This document shows, piece by piece, positions 23,866 to 36,346 of a DNA stretch of 64,000 bases. The stretch is from assembly GCF_910589235.1 (NCBI RefSeq), contig NC_060965.1:2935901-2999900 (forward strand), read 5' to 3'. The translations under genes and the position numbers were made by a program. The DNA comes from Vespa crabro (lineage: Eukaryota; Arthropoda; Insecta; Hymenoptera; Vespidae). The number at the start of each line of letters is the position of its first letter. The first letter of the stretch is position 1. Under the pieces are notes generated by a model that was not told where the DNA came from, did not search any database, and was given only the letters and a program-made list of their open reading frames with translations.

Positions 23866-25268
23866 AAGAGTGTATGTGTTAGAAAAATACACTTTCAAAG
23901 ACCATATATAATAGACACGGTTCCTTGAACGTGCATGGATTTTCTTTCTCAACAGACTCCTGTCTCTTTGCCACGTGAGATAATAATATTGACTAGCCTA
24001 GCTATACATACATCTTGGATGTAATAGTTGAAACCAGGCCATGTTCTATCATGTCTACATGAGGTACAAAACATCGTGAGAAATTTCGTTATGAAATTCC
24101 TTTCCGTCTTCTATCTTTGTCGGATCGATAGATCTTTCAGGCCCATTTTTATTCTCGAAACTATTTTAAGCAAATGAATTTCTATCCATGTGATAATAAT
24201 ATAGGACAGACAGAATAATGCGTGACTAATGATAATGAAATATGAAAAAAAAATTAAGAAATGATATTAATATTCGAGCAATAAAATCCTATTCATTTTT
24301 GTTATTTATAATCGAAGTATCGCAAAATTTATATGCACTTATTACGTTAAGCGAATAAAAAATAAAAAAAAGAAAAAAAAAAAAAGGAAAAATTGAGTGA
24401 AAAATAAATTAACAATAGATATATAAAAATGGATCAATTCTTTAAAAGAGAATCGTTTTCGTAACGGATTCGATAATTATCTCGACAGGTGTTGAGCATG
24501 ACCACATCAAGGCCACGGTCATGGTCCGATGATCATACTACGAAACTCACGGATGATATCGTGCTCGTACGTAATGATAACTTTGTATCTTCGACCTCGT
24601 TCCTCTTTACATAATAGTTACGCGATTTTATACGAATCAAATTTCTTCTTTTTTCAATTTCTCTCTCTCTCTCTCTCTCCCTCTCTCCCTTTTCCTTTTC
24701 TTCTCCCTCTCTTCCTTTTCCTTTCTTTCTCTTCCTTTTCCTCTATTTTAGCAAGAATATCGAGAAAAGGATGAAAGGAAAAAAGGTAAAGGCATAAATA
24801 AAATTACGTTAAGAATATCGAATTATGGCACCATTTCTTCCGTGACTTTCCCTTCGGGAAGGAAGATTTGACACGCACGGAGATCATTCGTATGCCGCAC
24901 GATATTCGGAAACGTTCGTAAGAATATCAATACTTGGAACCGGGCCTGACTTAAATTTTTTTTCTCCATTTTATCATTCTTCACTTTTTTTTTTCTCTCG
25001 AGTAAGGTTAACCGAAAAAGGTAATAGTTCATCGTTCGATTTTACCCGAAGTCAGTGACATCATATCTTTTTATGTGTTCACTTGAGATGAATCATTTAT
25101 ATTTTCACTTGCGTTCTACTTACTGAGGATAATGATCCAAAGACTCACAAAACGTTTGTCCTGGCTTGGCGCATCTCGGTGTGTGTCCTGGAGGTGCTGG
25201 GACGAACGGTTCGTATTGTGGTCGTCCAGGACAACCGTACTCCGTACAAGGTTCACCCCGTGTTCCGC
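21291..25268 (-). CDS. Spaetzle-like Toll ligand (first exon not resolved)
   Basis: Secreted, cystine-knot growth factor-like ligand of Toll receptors. Six exons on the minus strand join in matching phase: 25124-25268, 22337-22426, 22093-22248, 21860-22021, 21546-21791 and 21291-21465 (stop TAA at 21291). The pro-region carries a Cys-containing motif (CAKPGQTFCESLDHYP) typical of the spz family. It is followed by a Tyr/Pro/His-rich linker, a furin-type site (RTKR) and a C-terminal domain of about 105 residues with seven cysteines and the signature YTSTC...LYTDIFWFPHGC. Seven cysteines fit the family (three intrachain bonds and one interchain bond). The linker and knot look closest to the spz3/spz5 type, but I do not assign a paralogue. 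The signal-peptide exon lies above 25268. One candidate (26396-26440, MNRKMKIILADLFLF before GTAAGT) ends in phase 0, whereas phase 1 is needed. Confidence 0.88.
22946..23002. repeat. (CT)n microsatellite in the spz-like intron
   Basis: CT dinucleotides with TTCT interruptions, inside the 2.7-kb intron between the first two mapped exons. A poly-A run (about 23440-23473) and a GA array (23805-23873) lie in the same intron. Confidence 0.9.
23805..23873. repeat. (GA)n microsatellite in the spz-like intron
   Basis: GA dinucleotides, purest at 23828-23862. Confidence 0.95.
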
Positions 25269-28199
25269 CTAAAAATATCTTACGATTTTTTTTTTCATTT
25301 ATTACATTGATATTAAATCATTAATATGAAAATTAATGTTATATAAAATATGAAACGATTTTTGAAAGGCTCATAAAAATAATATTTTCGGTCTAATTTC
25401 TCCTTCCGTAATTTTCTTTTTTTCTTTCTTTCTTTTTTTTTTTCTTTTTTTGTTACGTTTACTTTTTTCTTTAGTTCTTCATCTCGCTTATTCGCTTTAA
25501 ATTCATACAATTAATTTATATTTAAACATAACTATATTAATACAAAAAAGATTTCGAGACTATAATGAACATAGATGAGACACGACGGATGTTGTTCTTT
25601 CTGTCGATTTGAAGGCTCATTACTTTTAAAGTGTCTTTGGCCGCTTGCAAGGTCGTTTCATCTTCATGAAACCAAGAGTGACTCAACCCGGATTCAACGA
25701 TATAAACTCGCTCGAATATCTCGTTATAATCATTGCTGAGGTGAACACAAATCACGAACTTATAATGATTAAGATGTTAATATCATTATGATTTCTCTAT
25801 TAACCAGACTCGTTCTAGTTAAGGATAAAAAGAATACATGCAAGATATTAGAAAAGAAAAGAATAGATATGAAACGATAAGACAATGAACATTTGAATCA
25901 TTTGTCAATGTATTCCCTGTTAATGTTTATCGTATTTTCCATTAAATTCGATTAAACGGAAATATATTTCTAATTGTAAATGTTTCTTCTTTTTTTTTTC
26001 TTTTTTTTTTTTTATTATTGATAAAATCGAGTTCTGATGTAACGTCTCTATACAAAACGGAGTAATTCGTATTACGTTAATGATCTTTCTTTCCCTTGAC
26101 TCATCGCATGACATCGCCAAAGCTATTAGCGACTCATCGATTGTCGTATGGACGCTAAGAAAACAAGTAATGAAAAATGATTATAATTATGAGCCTCTCT
26201 CCTGTGCGACGTAAAGTTTACAATAAACTAAATTTGCAACTCACTTGCAATGAAAGCAATAGTAATCAATATGTACGACAGAAGTATTATAATAAAAAAA
26301 AAAAAAAAATAATTCTTATACCCTCTTATACTTTAAATATCATTAATAAAACAATACAATTATTTTATCAATCAATCAAGTCATTCAATACTTACAAATA
26401 GAAATAGATCTGCTAAAATTATTTTCATTTTCCGATTCATTATTTCTTCAGATTTCTTCGTTCTTCATACGTCGTATTAACGTGTCGATCGATTTATAAT
26501 CTAATAATATTTCTTTTACATTTACTCGACGAATAAATAAATACACATATATATATAATATATTATTATTACTTCATACACGATCAATGTTTCACGTTTG
26601 TTTCGTCGTACGTTACTTCGTTGATATCGCAAAATAATTACATCGAGCAAAACGCACGTGACCGACCACTGATGACTATAAACGATGATTAAGGGAGACG
26701 ATTTACAAGATCGTTAAGCAGTTAATGACACGACTATGAATTGTGGTTTAAAGGAAATTATTTTCGATTAGATAACAAGCCGCACCGTTCGAGGATTGGT
26801 CCATCAAGAACGGAAAACTATAATAAATATAATAAATTTTCTCGATTAACTTTGTCGATGTTGAAAGATTAATGTTTCTTTTAATATTATACCAATACGA
26901 TTTCGATAGAATATTCGACGGCCCGTTAACATCGACGAATAACAACTATTTGTCTTTTCTGTGTTGAGAAGTTTCTTGGTTCGGGGACTAACGCGTTTTG
27001 CCCCGCTTCATTTTACGCGGGCCGGTCTTAGGCCAGTTAACGTCAATATGTCCGCGCACGCACGTTTATTCATCGTCAAAGGTGGGGTACATACGAACGT
27101 GTGCACTTTCACTACCGTCAGAAACGTGGACCGATTGAATACGATATCATAAAACTCACGATACTTGATAATTCATTAAGCTTTTCCATTTATTTACTCT
27201 GTTTATTTAATTATTTTATTTTCATTTATTTTAGTCATTTCCTTTCTTACAAATAGTTCCTTCTATGAGAATCCATCAAAATTAATATTTTATTTTTGTT
27301 AAATCTGTTAATTATTCAGATTTTATAAAGTTTTACGCTAGCAATGAATTCACGACGTAATTTTTAATAGATTTTGATAAACAGGATCTCATTTTAAAAA
27401 TAAAGATTTAAACAAGGAAATCGTTCTTTCAAATTTTTAAAGAAACTTTGTTTTCTTTGAATAGTTCATTGTTGATGTTATCAATATTTTTAGTATAATG
27501 AAATCTGCGGTAAAAAACGAAGTTCCATTTATGATTTTCATATGTACGCTTGAGAAGTTAGTGTTTTGTTTCCATGAATTAGCCGATTACCTTATTATTT
27601 GTGTGCGAAAATTAAACCTCAGATTTTCTTTGTTCAAAACGCAAAAAAACGCATTCATAATGCTCACATGGAGAATCTGAATTATCTCGCTCAGTGATTT
27701 GTTTAGTTATTTTATCAAATATAATAATTAGAGAATACTCATATGCTATATATTATTTTAATAAAAATTAAATCATGAGCTCGTTTTCACATTATCTATG
27801 AGGAAGAAATCTCGGCGCTATTTTTTAGTGGTTTCCCCTTATGCAATAGTCTACCTTATATTATTACTACGACTATTACTACTACTATAATAATAATTAT
27901 ATATAATTCAATAATATATAAAAATAATAATAATAATAATAATAATAATTAGAATATATGTATTTAAATATATATTTAATGGAGATATATTTAATATAGT
28001 TTCAATGGAGAAAACTCGAACTCCATTTGAGTACTTTGAATATGCTCGGACAGAACGATATTCAAGATGTTCACCTCTCGTTCTCATTTATATAATTCTC
28101 AAGTTTGTACGCCATTCTTCGCAACCCCTAGAATTCTTTCATTACTTCCTTTTCTTCTCTGCGTTGGATCGTTAAAAACAAAAAAATCTACTTTTGGAC
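25269..28199. other. region upstream of the spz-like gene; first exon probably inside
   Basis: AT-rich. It should hold the missing signal-peptide exon and promoter. A GC-richer patch at 26960-27140 and an exon-like frame at 25620-25735 (between an acceptor and GTAATG) stand out, but neither fits the required phase. Confidence 0.4.
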
Positions 28200-28470
28200 G
28201 AAAATCGTAAACAGAGCCCTTTGTTACTGACTGATGGTTAACTAGATTTTTACTTTATCAACAGTCGGTAAAATATATTCCTATTTAACCATCAACCTGT
28301 GCAGAGAAATCTTTTTAGTGAGCTTCGATAAAGTAGATTCCTTTATATCATAAGTCGTTGATGTAGATTCTTGTTTTACCATCATTCGATATTAAGATAC
28401 CTATTTTATCGGGAGTGAAAAAGATCTGCTATAGTAGATTCCGTTTAATTTTAGCAGTTCTATTTTTTGA
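28200..28470. repeat. degenerate ~40-bp tandem repeat block B
   Basis: Several diverged copies of GTAGATTCYTGTTTTACCATCA-like units, with the same core as the block at 20680-20960. The two blocks bracket the Spaetzle-like gene. Confidence 0.5.
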
Positions 28471-29062
28471 GCAGATAATAGTATAAAATAATAATAATTT
28501 TTTATCGATCAAGTACAAATATTTGATAAATGTAGAAAGCCATTTTAATGATCGCACAGATAATAGAATATTATTTTAAACAGTTGAAACAGGATATGCT
28601 TAAATCTATTCAATTAATTATGAAGCGATCAATCCTAAATAAGCGGTGCATGCGCATGAAAGATATAAACAAGCATAATAAAACTACTCTTGAAAATTAT
28701 TTATTATTAAACATAATTTTTGGAAAAGATCTAACATCTTCCAAAAATCTGATTAGATAACCTCGTGTAGAATATCTTTATCTTTCGAATGAGTCTTTGA
28801 TAATTAAAATCGGACAAAAATTGTGATAATTCATGATATAAACTTTTGCAACGTATTATTAATAATCTACTTCATTCTCTTTTCTTGGAATAAAATTTGT
28901 TATTCTATAGGAAAGAGAAAAGATAGTGTCGTACATAAAAAATTATATTCCATATTCCATTATGATTTATAATGGATGATTTATAATACATAAATGTAAT
29001 ACAATTAAATGTTACATAATTTAAACTTATTTTTAAATTGTGCAATGTATATATATATGGAA

Positions 29063-30633
29063 TCATATATCCACTCGTGTTGGTACAAGTCCTAAACGAT
29101 CTACTACATATTGTGGTAAACAATAAGTCGGATTTACGTCTTTCAATGGATAATCAGTATGCAATAACGATAATGCAGTAAGTCCAAATAATGTATGAAA
29201 AGGATCAGCGATATCACCAGGTCTATCACCAAAGCCTCCACTATCAATATCTTGACACGTCAAAACGTAATCTACCTGTAGTACAAGAAATAAAGATATT
29301 TGTACACTTTTTTGTTTTACTTAATGGTATCATATTCTTACATTAATTACTTACTAGACGTTTTTTATCTATCCAATGAAGACGATTTAAAATTGTGAGT
29401 GTAGAGAGAACCCACCAAGAATAACATACATCTGGTAGTTTTTCTGGCCTACCATTTAGACCACCAGATGGAAGTTGTCTTTCACATAACCACCAAGCTA
29501 AACGATCTGCATCTATTAAATGCAAATGTCCTAAATATGAAAAAAACAACTTGTATATGAAAACTTGTATATGCATATATGTTTTCTTGTATCCATTGTA
29601 ACATGCATTACCTGTTATTGATAAAAGTCCTACACAGCAATAAACTAAACCAGCATGACTTTCAGATCCAGGCTTAGAACCAAATCCCCCGTCAAAATTC
29701 ATACACTTAATTACAAATTCTACAGCCTTTTCCACATCTATAGCATCTAAACGATTCTGAAATTACAAAGTCAATATTTTGTAAAGATTTCCAATATATA
29801 GAGAAAATAAATTTTAGATTTATAAATTTGTTATCACATTACATTAAAAAATTTCTTACCAAAAGTGATAAAGTAGCAATTGCACAGAAGGAAAATCTAG
29901 TATCTACTTCACCCCAGATATCACCAGTGAAACTACCATCTTGTTGTTGCCTTTCTTTAACATATTTAACGATTTTATCTTTATCTACTACATCTAATGC
30001 ATCATAAAGGCATAATATTTGAACTGCACTAAGTGTATAAAGTAAATGTGGATCATGCTGTACGCTAGCAGAAATACCACCACTATCACTTTGACATTGT
30101 TTGATGAATTCTAAGATTTCCTCTTTATTGGTACGATCAAGTTTACCCATTAAATCTAATGCATTAAGGCCCCAATATATACCAGACATTCGTACATGTT
30201 CTGTCATACAGTAAGTCTGAAAAGTTAATAAGTGAAAATTCAACCAATTCAACCCTTGTTTAACCCTTGTTGATTGTAACATTAATGCATACAAGTTTCA
30301 GATAAGAATTTCAGTCACTGTAGTAGTTATTTGTCTTAAAATGTTACTTATTGAGAAGCATCCATAATGGCGTATCCTACAAGAGTATCTAGCAGGAAGT
30401 GGCGCGTAGTGCCTAAAGGGCTAAATGTAAGTATTACTTACATATTCATCTTTATTGTTTCCATAAGCAATAAGATAATCTGCATGCTTTTCTAATAATA
30501 ATTCTGGAACAACAGCTGGTAGTTTAACGTCATGCGTTATCATTGGCTATAGAAAATATAATAAAATTATGTTAATATTGATATACAAAAATAATATAAA
30601 TATACAAAAAATATAAATATATATACTAACCAT
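29063..30633 (-). CDS. RABGGTB: Rab geranylgeranyltransferase (type II) subunit beta
   Basis: Catalytic beta subunit of the enzyme that attaches geranylgeranyl groups to C-terminal cysteines of Rab GTPases, acting with the alpha subunit and the Rab escort protein in the cytosol. Six coding exons on the minus strand: 30631-30633 (the ATG alone, last codon of exon 1), 30442-30546, 29860-30216, 29612-29756, 29355-29530 and 29063-29275. The product is 332 residues, against about 331 in human. Prenyltransferase alpha-alpha barrel repeats are evident (GGISAS, DGSFTGDIWGE, GGFGSKPGSESHAG, GGLNGRPEKLPDVCYSWW, GGFGDRPGDIADPFHTLFG). The zinc ligands are expected at the Asp and Cys of PDVCYSWW and the His of DPFHTLFG. 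Near-identity to the human sequence as I recall it makes the call firm. It is divergent from WDR43. Confidence 0.97.
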
Positions 30634-31787
30634 TTTGATATCATATCTTTTATATTTCACTCATAAATTAAATTGATATTATATTTTCATTATTTTCAAG
30701 ACCATTCATTTGATAAACAATCTCTCTTATTTAATATACTGTAAAATAACAATGATCAATTCTACAATAGACAGTATTACATAAACTATGATAATGATTT
30801 TTTTCACTTTAAAAGCAAAAGAACTTTGCCATTCAAAAGATAACGTTTCCTACACAACCCTCTAAAATGACTATTACGCAGAAAAATTACAAAATATAAT
30901 ATATTTAAAATCTTAAAGAAACATGGAATCAACTGTAATAAATTGACTACAATGAGTATCTAGTATCTAGAAGGCGAACCTGCCTGATGAAAATATGAGT
31001 ATAAAGGTGTTAGTAAACAAATAAAATCACAGATTAGCATATTTGATAAAGTTATTAGGAACGATATTAATTACAAAGGAAAAAAGAATTATTTTGTTTT
31101 TAAGAAATTCAATTGTTTAATTTTATGAAAATAATTATCGTAAATTTGATACTAGCAGACGATACTTGCAACAAAACATGTCGGCCATCTTTTGATGAAC
31201 GTAATTATAATATCACAATGACCAATGAGAACGTTTTCACATCTATACAGACAATACAATTGGATAATTGAATTATAGAAAGCTATATGTATGCTATGGT
31301 ATTTTAACCAATAAGAATAAAGTATAAATATTATCAATGAACAAATGAAACATTAACAGGAATTAAAATTGGCTAAGAGACAGGCATTTTAAGATGTTAA
31401 AATCTTTTATTTGTAAATAGAATATAATACCGTAAAGCTCCTACAGAGTGATTCGTATGTGGTGGGAGTGAGAAACGTTAAAGAGAAACAAAAGAAAAAG
31501 TAGGGATAAGAAGCGATTGGCTATGCGAGTCAAATTTAGCACGTGTATACGTTCTGTAGTATACGTTGAAACGTATAAACGTTGTAAATTATACGTTGAA
31601 GCGTGTAAGCGTTGAAAGCTTATTTCTTCTATTTTATCAATAAATTTAAGAATGTAAACTAAATGTTCATAATTATTAACATACTTCTATTGAAATTTAT
31701 ATATAATCTGATACTTGAAATTTAAAAATAATAGTTACATATTATACGACGCCGATATAGAGGCAGTTAAAGTTAGTAGCGGTCAAA
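30634..31787. promoter_or_regulatory. divergent promoter region of RABGGTB and WDR43
   Basis: About 1.15 kb between two divergently transcribed housekeeping genes. AT-rich with no clear TATA box for either. Near the WDR43 end (31545-31618) an ATACGTTG-type motif recurs. Confidence 0.5.
31545..31618. repeat. short degenerate repeats of TATACGTTG
   Basis: Within 75 bases, TATACGTT, TATACGTTGAA, TAAACGTTG, TATACGTTGAA and TAAGCGTTGAA occur in order, the same way round, at roughly 12-20-bp steps. They lie about 170-240 bp upstream of the WDR43 start and may be clustered binding sites. Confidence 0.5.
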
Positions 31788-34523
31788 ATGGCGAACGCGG
31801 CTTGTACCACGTTTTCTCAAGACGGTCAATATTTTGCTTATTGTGGCAGTGATGGAAAATTGAAGATTTGGGAAGTAGCAACGAACAGACTCAAGCAAGA
31901 ATACGTACCAAATTTACATCTTTATTCGCCATGTAGTGTCTTATGTTGGATCTCCGTAAATACTCAGGCAACAAGCACGTCGGTATGCCATGTGGTTTTT
32001 ATTTTTCAATTTAATTATGTCAATAAGTATGTTTATTTTGATTTGCCATTGGTTTTGTATAATTGTTTCTTATAAATAATTTTTATAACAACTACGTATG
32101 TGTAAAGTTTCATTTCTTCGATAATTATGAGATTTTCTATTTAATAGATATTTGTAACAGGATAAATTTAGGTTATATTAGCTCTACAAAGAATATTTAT
32201 TGAACTATATATCTTTTCATTGATATATTTTAAATATTTAAGAAAATTTATTTCATTATACCACAATGTATAATAATTTTATTGTTACTCAATTAATCTT
32301 ATATTAATAGAGTTCTTTATATCATTTTAGCTCTCACCATGGAAGAAACGCAGAAGGAAGTTGATCTCAGAAGAAATAGAACAAAAAGGAATTATTGCTA
32401 TGGGATCTGTAAATGGAAAGATCACTTTATATGATACTGCAGCTGCTACTGTTTGTGGTCAATTAGAAAATGGCCATTCTTCATGTATAACAGCTTTGAC
32501 TTGGTCGGCAAATTGTGGTTTATTTACAGCCGCTGATGATTATCATATAGTTGAATGGAATATTAAAGAAAATGGGATAAAGTGTAAGTGGAAATCTGGT
32601 AAAGCGAAAGTTACAGCCTTAGCAGTGATGCAAGATGGAAAATCCATGATCTCTGCAGAAAGAATAATCAAATGGTGGAATTTGTCCACAAAACAAATCA
32701 TTAGGACTTTTACTGGACATGCTGGTCAGGTTACTTCATTAAATCCAATAACAGTGAACAAAAACGCCAGTTATTTAATCAGCGGAGCATGTGAAGATGG
32801 ATATCTTAGTATATGGGCTTTAGATGAAGTACGTCACACAATATATTAGACTATCATTTATGTCAATAAAAATTATGTGAGATGAGTTATATAAAATGGA
32901 TAAATTATATTTATTATTTGGTTTCATAGTAAAAGTATTTATTTTACATTTTTCTTGTATTGAAATTTTTATCAATAACTAAGCAATAAATATGACTAAT
33001 CCGTTTCATATGATTCATCCAGTATGATAGAATTATTATTAATTATATCGTTTTCAATTTATTTAGACCAAAAATGATAAATGTCCTATGGCTACATTAG
33101 CGATGCAAGATGAAGCTTTATCTGTTTCTGTACATGTGAATGAAGAGTCTCAAGTGATGGTATTAGCCATTACTAGGTCAGGACAAGCACATATCTTTAA
33201 ATATCAACCTAATGGACGTTCTAAGCCATTGAAGCCTACACTGACTATTGCAGTTGCTTCGGATGTACATCAGAAAGAAACTATACAACAGATTCCTATT
33301 CTTATGGCAAAATTGATAGAAAATGAAAAATTATTATTAGCATATGGTTCTTACATCAATCCGACATTTGAGAAAGTTACACCAGACTTTTCAGATAAAA
33401 TACAGTATTTAATACGTTCTGAAGTAAAAAGAACAAAAGAAAGGAAAGAAGAATCAGTTACAAAAGTAAAAGCCACCATTACAGAAGATAATGTAGAATA
33501 TCTAGCGCCTGGTAATATATAAATTTATTTGTTAAAATTTAATTATTTTCATTTGCTAAATTAAATATGATTGTTATATCTAGGAACAGGGAGTACAGCA
33601 ATAAAAAGAAATAGAACCAGTTCAGCAGGCTCTCAATTACCTTTGAAAGATAGATTGGAAAATCTTAGTTTGAATGTAGAAACAAATGCTATAGGCAGGA
33701 CTCCTTCGAAAGGAGCTAATATGATACAATTGTTAATGCAAGGATTAAACAGCAAAGATAGGACAATATTAAATAATGTATTATTTACTAAAAATGAAAG
33801 AATAATTAGGAACACTATTGCCAAATTGCCTATCCAGGCAATAACACCTTTGCTTAAAGAATTATGTGCAATGTTACAAGGCAAAACATATCCGTAAGAT
33901 ATCTTTTATTGTCAATTAATCATTATTATGTTAATCGTAGAATATTTTAGCAATTCAAAAAATAATGTATTTTAGGAGTAAGATTGCTACTATGTGGTTA
34001 CAAATATTGATAACAACGCATGCAGCACACTTCCTATCACATCCAAATATTGGAGAATCACTTAGTCCTATTTTGAGTTTGATCGATGCAAAACTAATGT
34101 TATTGACACAAATATCAAGATTAAGAGGACGCGTTTCGCTTATAACCGGACAAATTACCAGAAGCAAAGAAGAACAAGACAATAATATAATGGAGGACAC
34201 TTTGCTTGTTTATCAAGATGCAGGTCGGAATTTATGATCAACATTTTATGAATAAAACATTTTGATTTGTTATTATCGTATATTAAATATGAAAAACATA
34301 ATTTATATTTCGTATTAATTTTTTGCTCTTTTTGTTATACACAGATTCATCTGACGAAGGTCCGGCTTTGGATGAGGTAGACTTAGAGAGTGAATCAGAT
34401 GAGAATTGGGAGGAAATGTCCGATCAAGAAGAGCAAGAAGAACAAGAAGAGCAAGAAGAGCATAATGAAGATGACAATAAAAGTGTTATATCTAAAGACG
34501 AAAATGACTTTATAAGCAGTTGA
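31788..34523 (+). CDS. WDR43: WD repeat-containing protein 43 (UTP5 homologue)
   Basis: Nucleolar component of the t-UTP part of the small-subunit processome, needed for pre-rRNA transcription and early 18S processing. Six exons in phase: 31788-31982, 32331-32828, 33067-33511, 33584-33893, 33976-34223 and 34345-34523, giving 624 residues. N-terminal WD40 repeats fill about residues 5-350 (SDGKLKIWEV, ENGHSSCITALTW, GHAGQVTSLNPI, SGACEDGYLSIW). A Utp12-type alpha-helical domain follows at about 410-545 (NMIQLLMQGLNSKDRTILNN ... HPNIGESLSPILSLIDAKL). The C-terminal tail is strongly acidic, with EEQ repeats, as in the family. The exon 5 donor (GCAG|GTCGGA) is weak but keeps the frame. Start is the first ATG, in the sequence MANAACTTFSQDG. 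Confidence 0.95.
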
Positions 34524-35091
34524 ATTTTTATCATCATTGTACGATTATTTGTCATAAATGATAAAGGTTTAATTTTAACGTAAAATATAAATTCTAATAT
34601 AAAATATTTATTTTTAGACCCAATTTAGAGTTCCTGAGAGCAGTGAATAGTAAATATGAGTGGCGCCAACAGTATGGTATAAAATCCTTAAATGGAATTC
34701 ATCTACAAATTGAACTCCAAGATTGAACTTTAAGATGTAATTTTAAAATCTGTTTAAGGTTTATACCAAATAATTATTCATAATACTTATTGTAAAAACT
34801 GATACATAATGAAAACCCACATGTAAAGTTCGAAAATGACATATTCCTACTTTTTCATAATGCCACACTTCTTAAATATATTACAAGCATAAAATCGAAT
34901 TGTACATATTAAAGAAATATTCGTTTATCATCAACGTTTTCTTGTTTTTCTTAATTTTCACGTTAACCTAAATTTTGATAGCATGTGAAAAAATAAGACT
35001 TAATCGACGATAATTTTTGAACTTTAATTAACAAGTAATGATTGTATCATTTTTATTTGTTATTTAAATATTAAAAAAATATATATGTGTG

Positions 35092-35160
<69 letters not shown>

Positions 35161-35437
35161 TACTTTTATATTATATAAAATCCCGGTTATGCGCTCACAA
35201 TGCCACTATATTTAAATCGAGGATTACCGTTTTCAGATACAAATAAAACAAATTAATAAGAATATCGAAGATTTGTATTTTTTCATATATCGAACTGTAC
35301 GATAATTTGTTGAAATGTTGTGAAATTTAATCGTTTTCAACATTATTTTATTTAACGTCATTAATTATGATTAGGCATTAGTTATTGAAAGAAACATTTG
35401 TATTTCTTCTTTAAATAGATTATTGTCAAAAGATAAT
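34524..35437. other. WDR43 3' flank with (TA)n array and an exon-like fragment
   Basis: Probable WDR43 3'-UTR followed by intergenic DNA with a long (TA)n array at about 35090-35160. An orphan exon-like frame at 34620-34727 is described under findings. Confidence 0.5.
35096..35160. repeat. (TA)n microsatellite
   Basis: About 30 TA units, the longest TA array in the window. Confidence 0.95.
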
Positions 35438-36346
35438 ATGGATGCTATAATTTCAATGACGAGTTTTCATTACATAATGTCTAAATTTTCTAATCTTCTA
35501 ATCACATTGAAACAAAAACTCGACAAATTACGAATTGAAATTCGTGAAGATATAAATAACTTTAATAAAAATGATAACTGGAATCAACATATCGTAACCT
35601 CGAATCAAGAAAATGAGACTAATACAAAGATAAAATTATATATACTTGATTTGGAAAAGCAATTAAACACATTAGAAAATACTTTTAACGTGCGTAATTT
35701 GTTATTTCGATTTTATTTTCATTTTAATTATCAATCATTAATGTAAAGTTATCAAATATCAATAAATATGCATTGTATTTCGTTGATAAAAATCTTGCCT
35801 CGATTATCAACCACAAAAAGTAAATTTGAAAAAGTGACATGACATGAAAAATATGGATATTTTGATATTAATAAATATTAATTATTTTTCTAGGATTCCT
35901 GGCTTCGTATCTTTTTGTATGTCAGTAATTACATGTGTACAGTTCCTTTAACCGAAGAAGTGCACAAAGAAATAACAAAAAATATTATTACAATGCATAA
36001 AATAACTTTTCCCGAGTACGACGAGAATAATTTTAAATAGAATGAAAAATATCTTTTAGAAGGTAACATTGTCTTCGATTTTATTATTCCCAATGATTTT
36101 TCAAAGATTTACAATTTTCCATTATTTAATCGTAATAGTAAAAACTCGAGTGATTAACTTTACGTAACAGATATGATAAACTCCTGGTGGACAATTTATT
36201 CATAAACCTTTTAATAAAATAATACTTAACTGTGAATTCTTTTCATTATATTTGCAGAATATTTTGATTTACAAAATGAAGTGATATGTCTTCTAAAATA
36301 TGTAAAATGTCAAAAAAACTATTGGAAGAAGAAGACTTTTGCTTGA
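35438..36346 (+). pseudogene. small coiled-coil protein gene with an in-frame TAG (pseudogene, short isoform or readthrough)
   Basis: Unrecognised gene. Exon 1 is 35438-35689 (ATG at 35438) and exon 2 starts at 35894. Both are rich in Lys, Glu, Asn and Leu, with heptad-like spacing in LKQKLDKLRIEI and LDLEKQLNTLENTFN. Exon 2 reaches TAG at 36038-36040, giving 132 residues. The same frame continues seven codons to a donor at 36062 (GAAG|GTAACA). It joins in phase to 36258-36346 (EYFDLQNEVICLLKYVKC, then TGA), which lies behind a clear acceptor. The whole frame is 170 codons apart from the TAG. It is therefore a truncated gene, a decaying gene or a readthrough gene. The start is uncertain: an acceptor-like AG at 35416-35417 means an upstream exon is possible. 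Confidence 0.5.
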
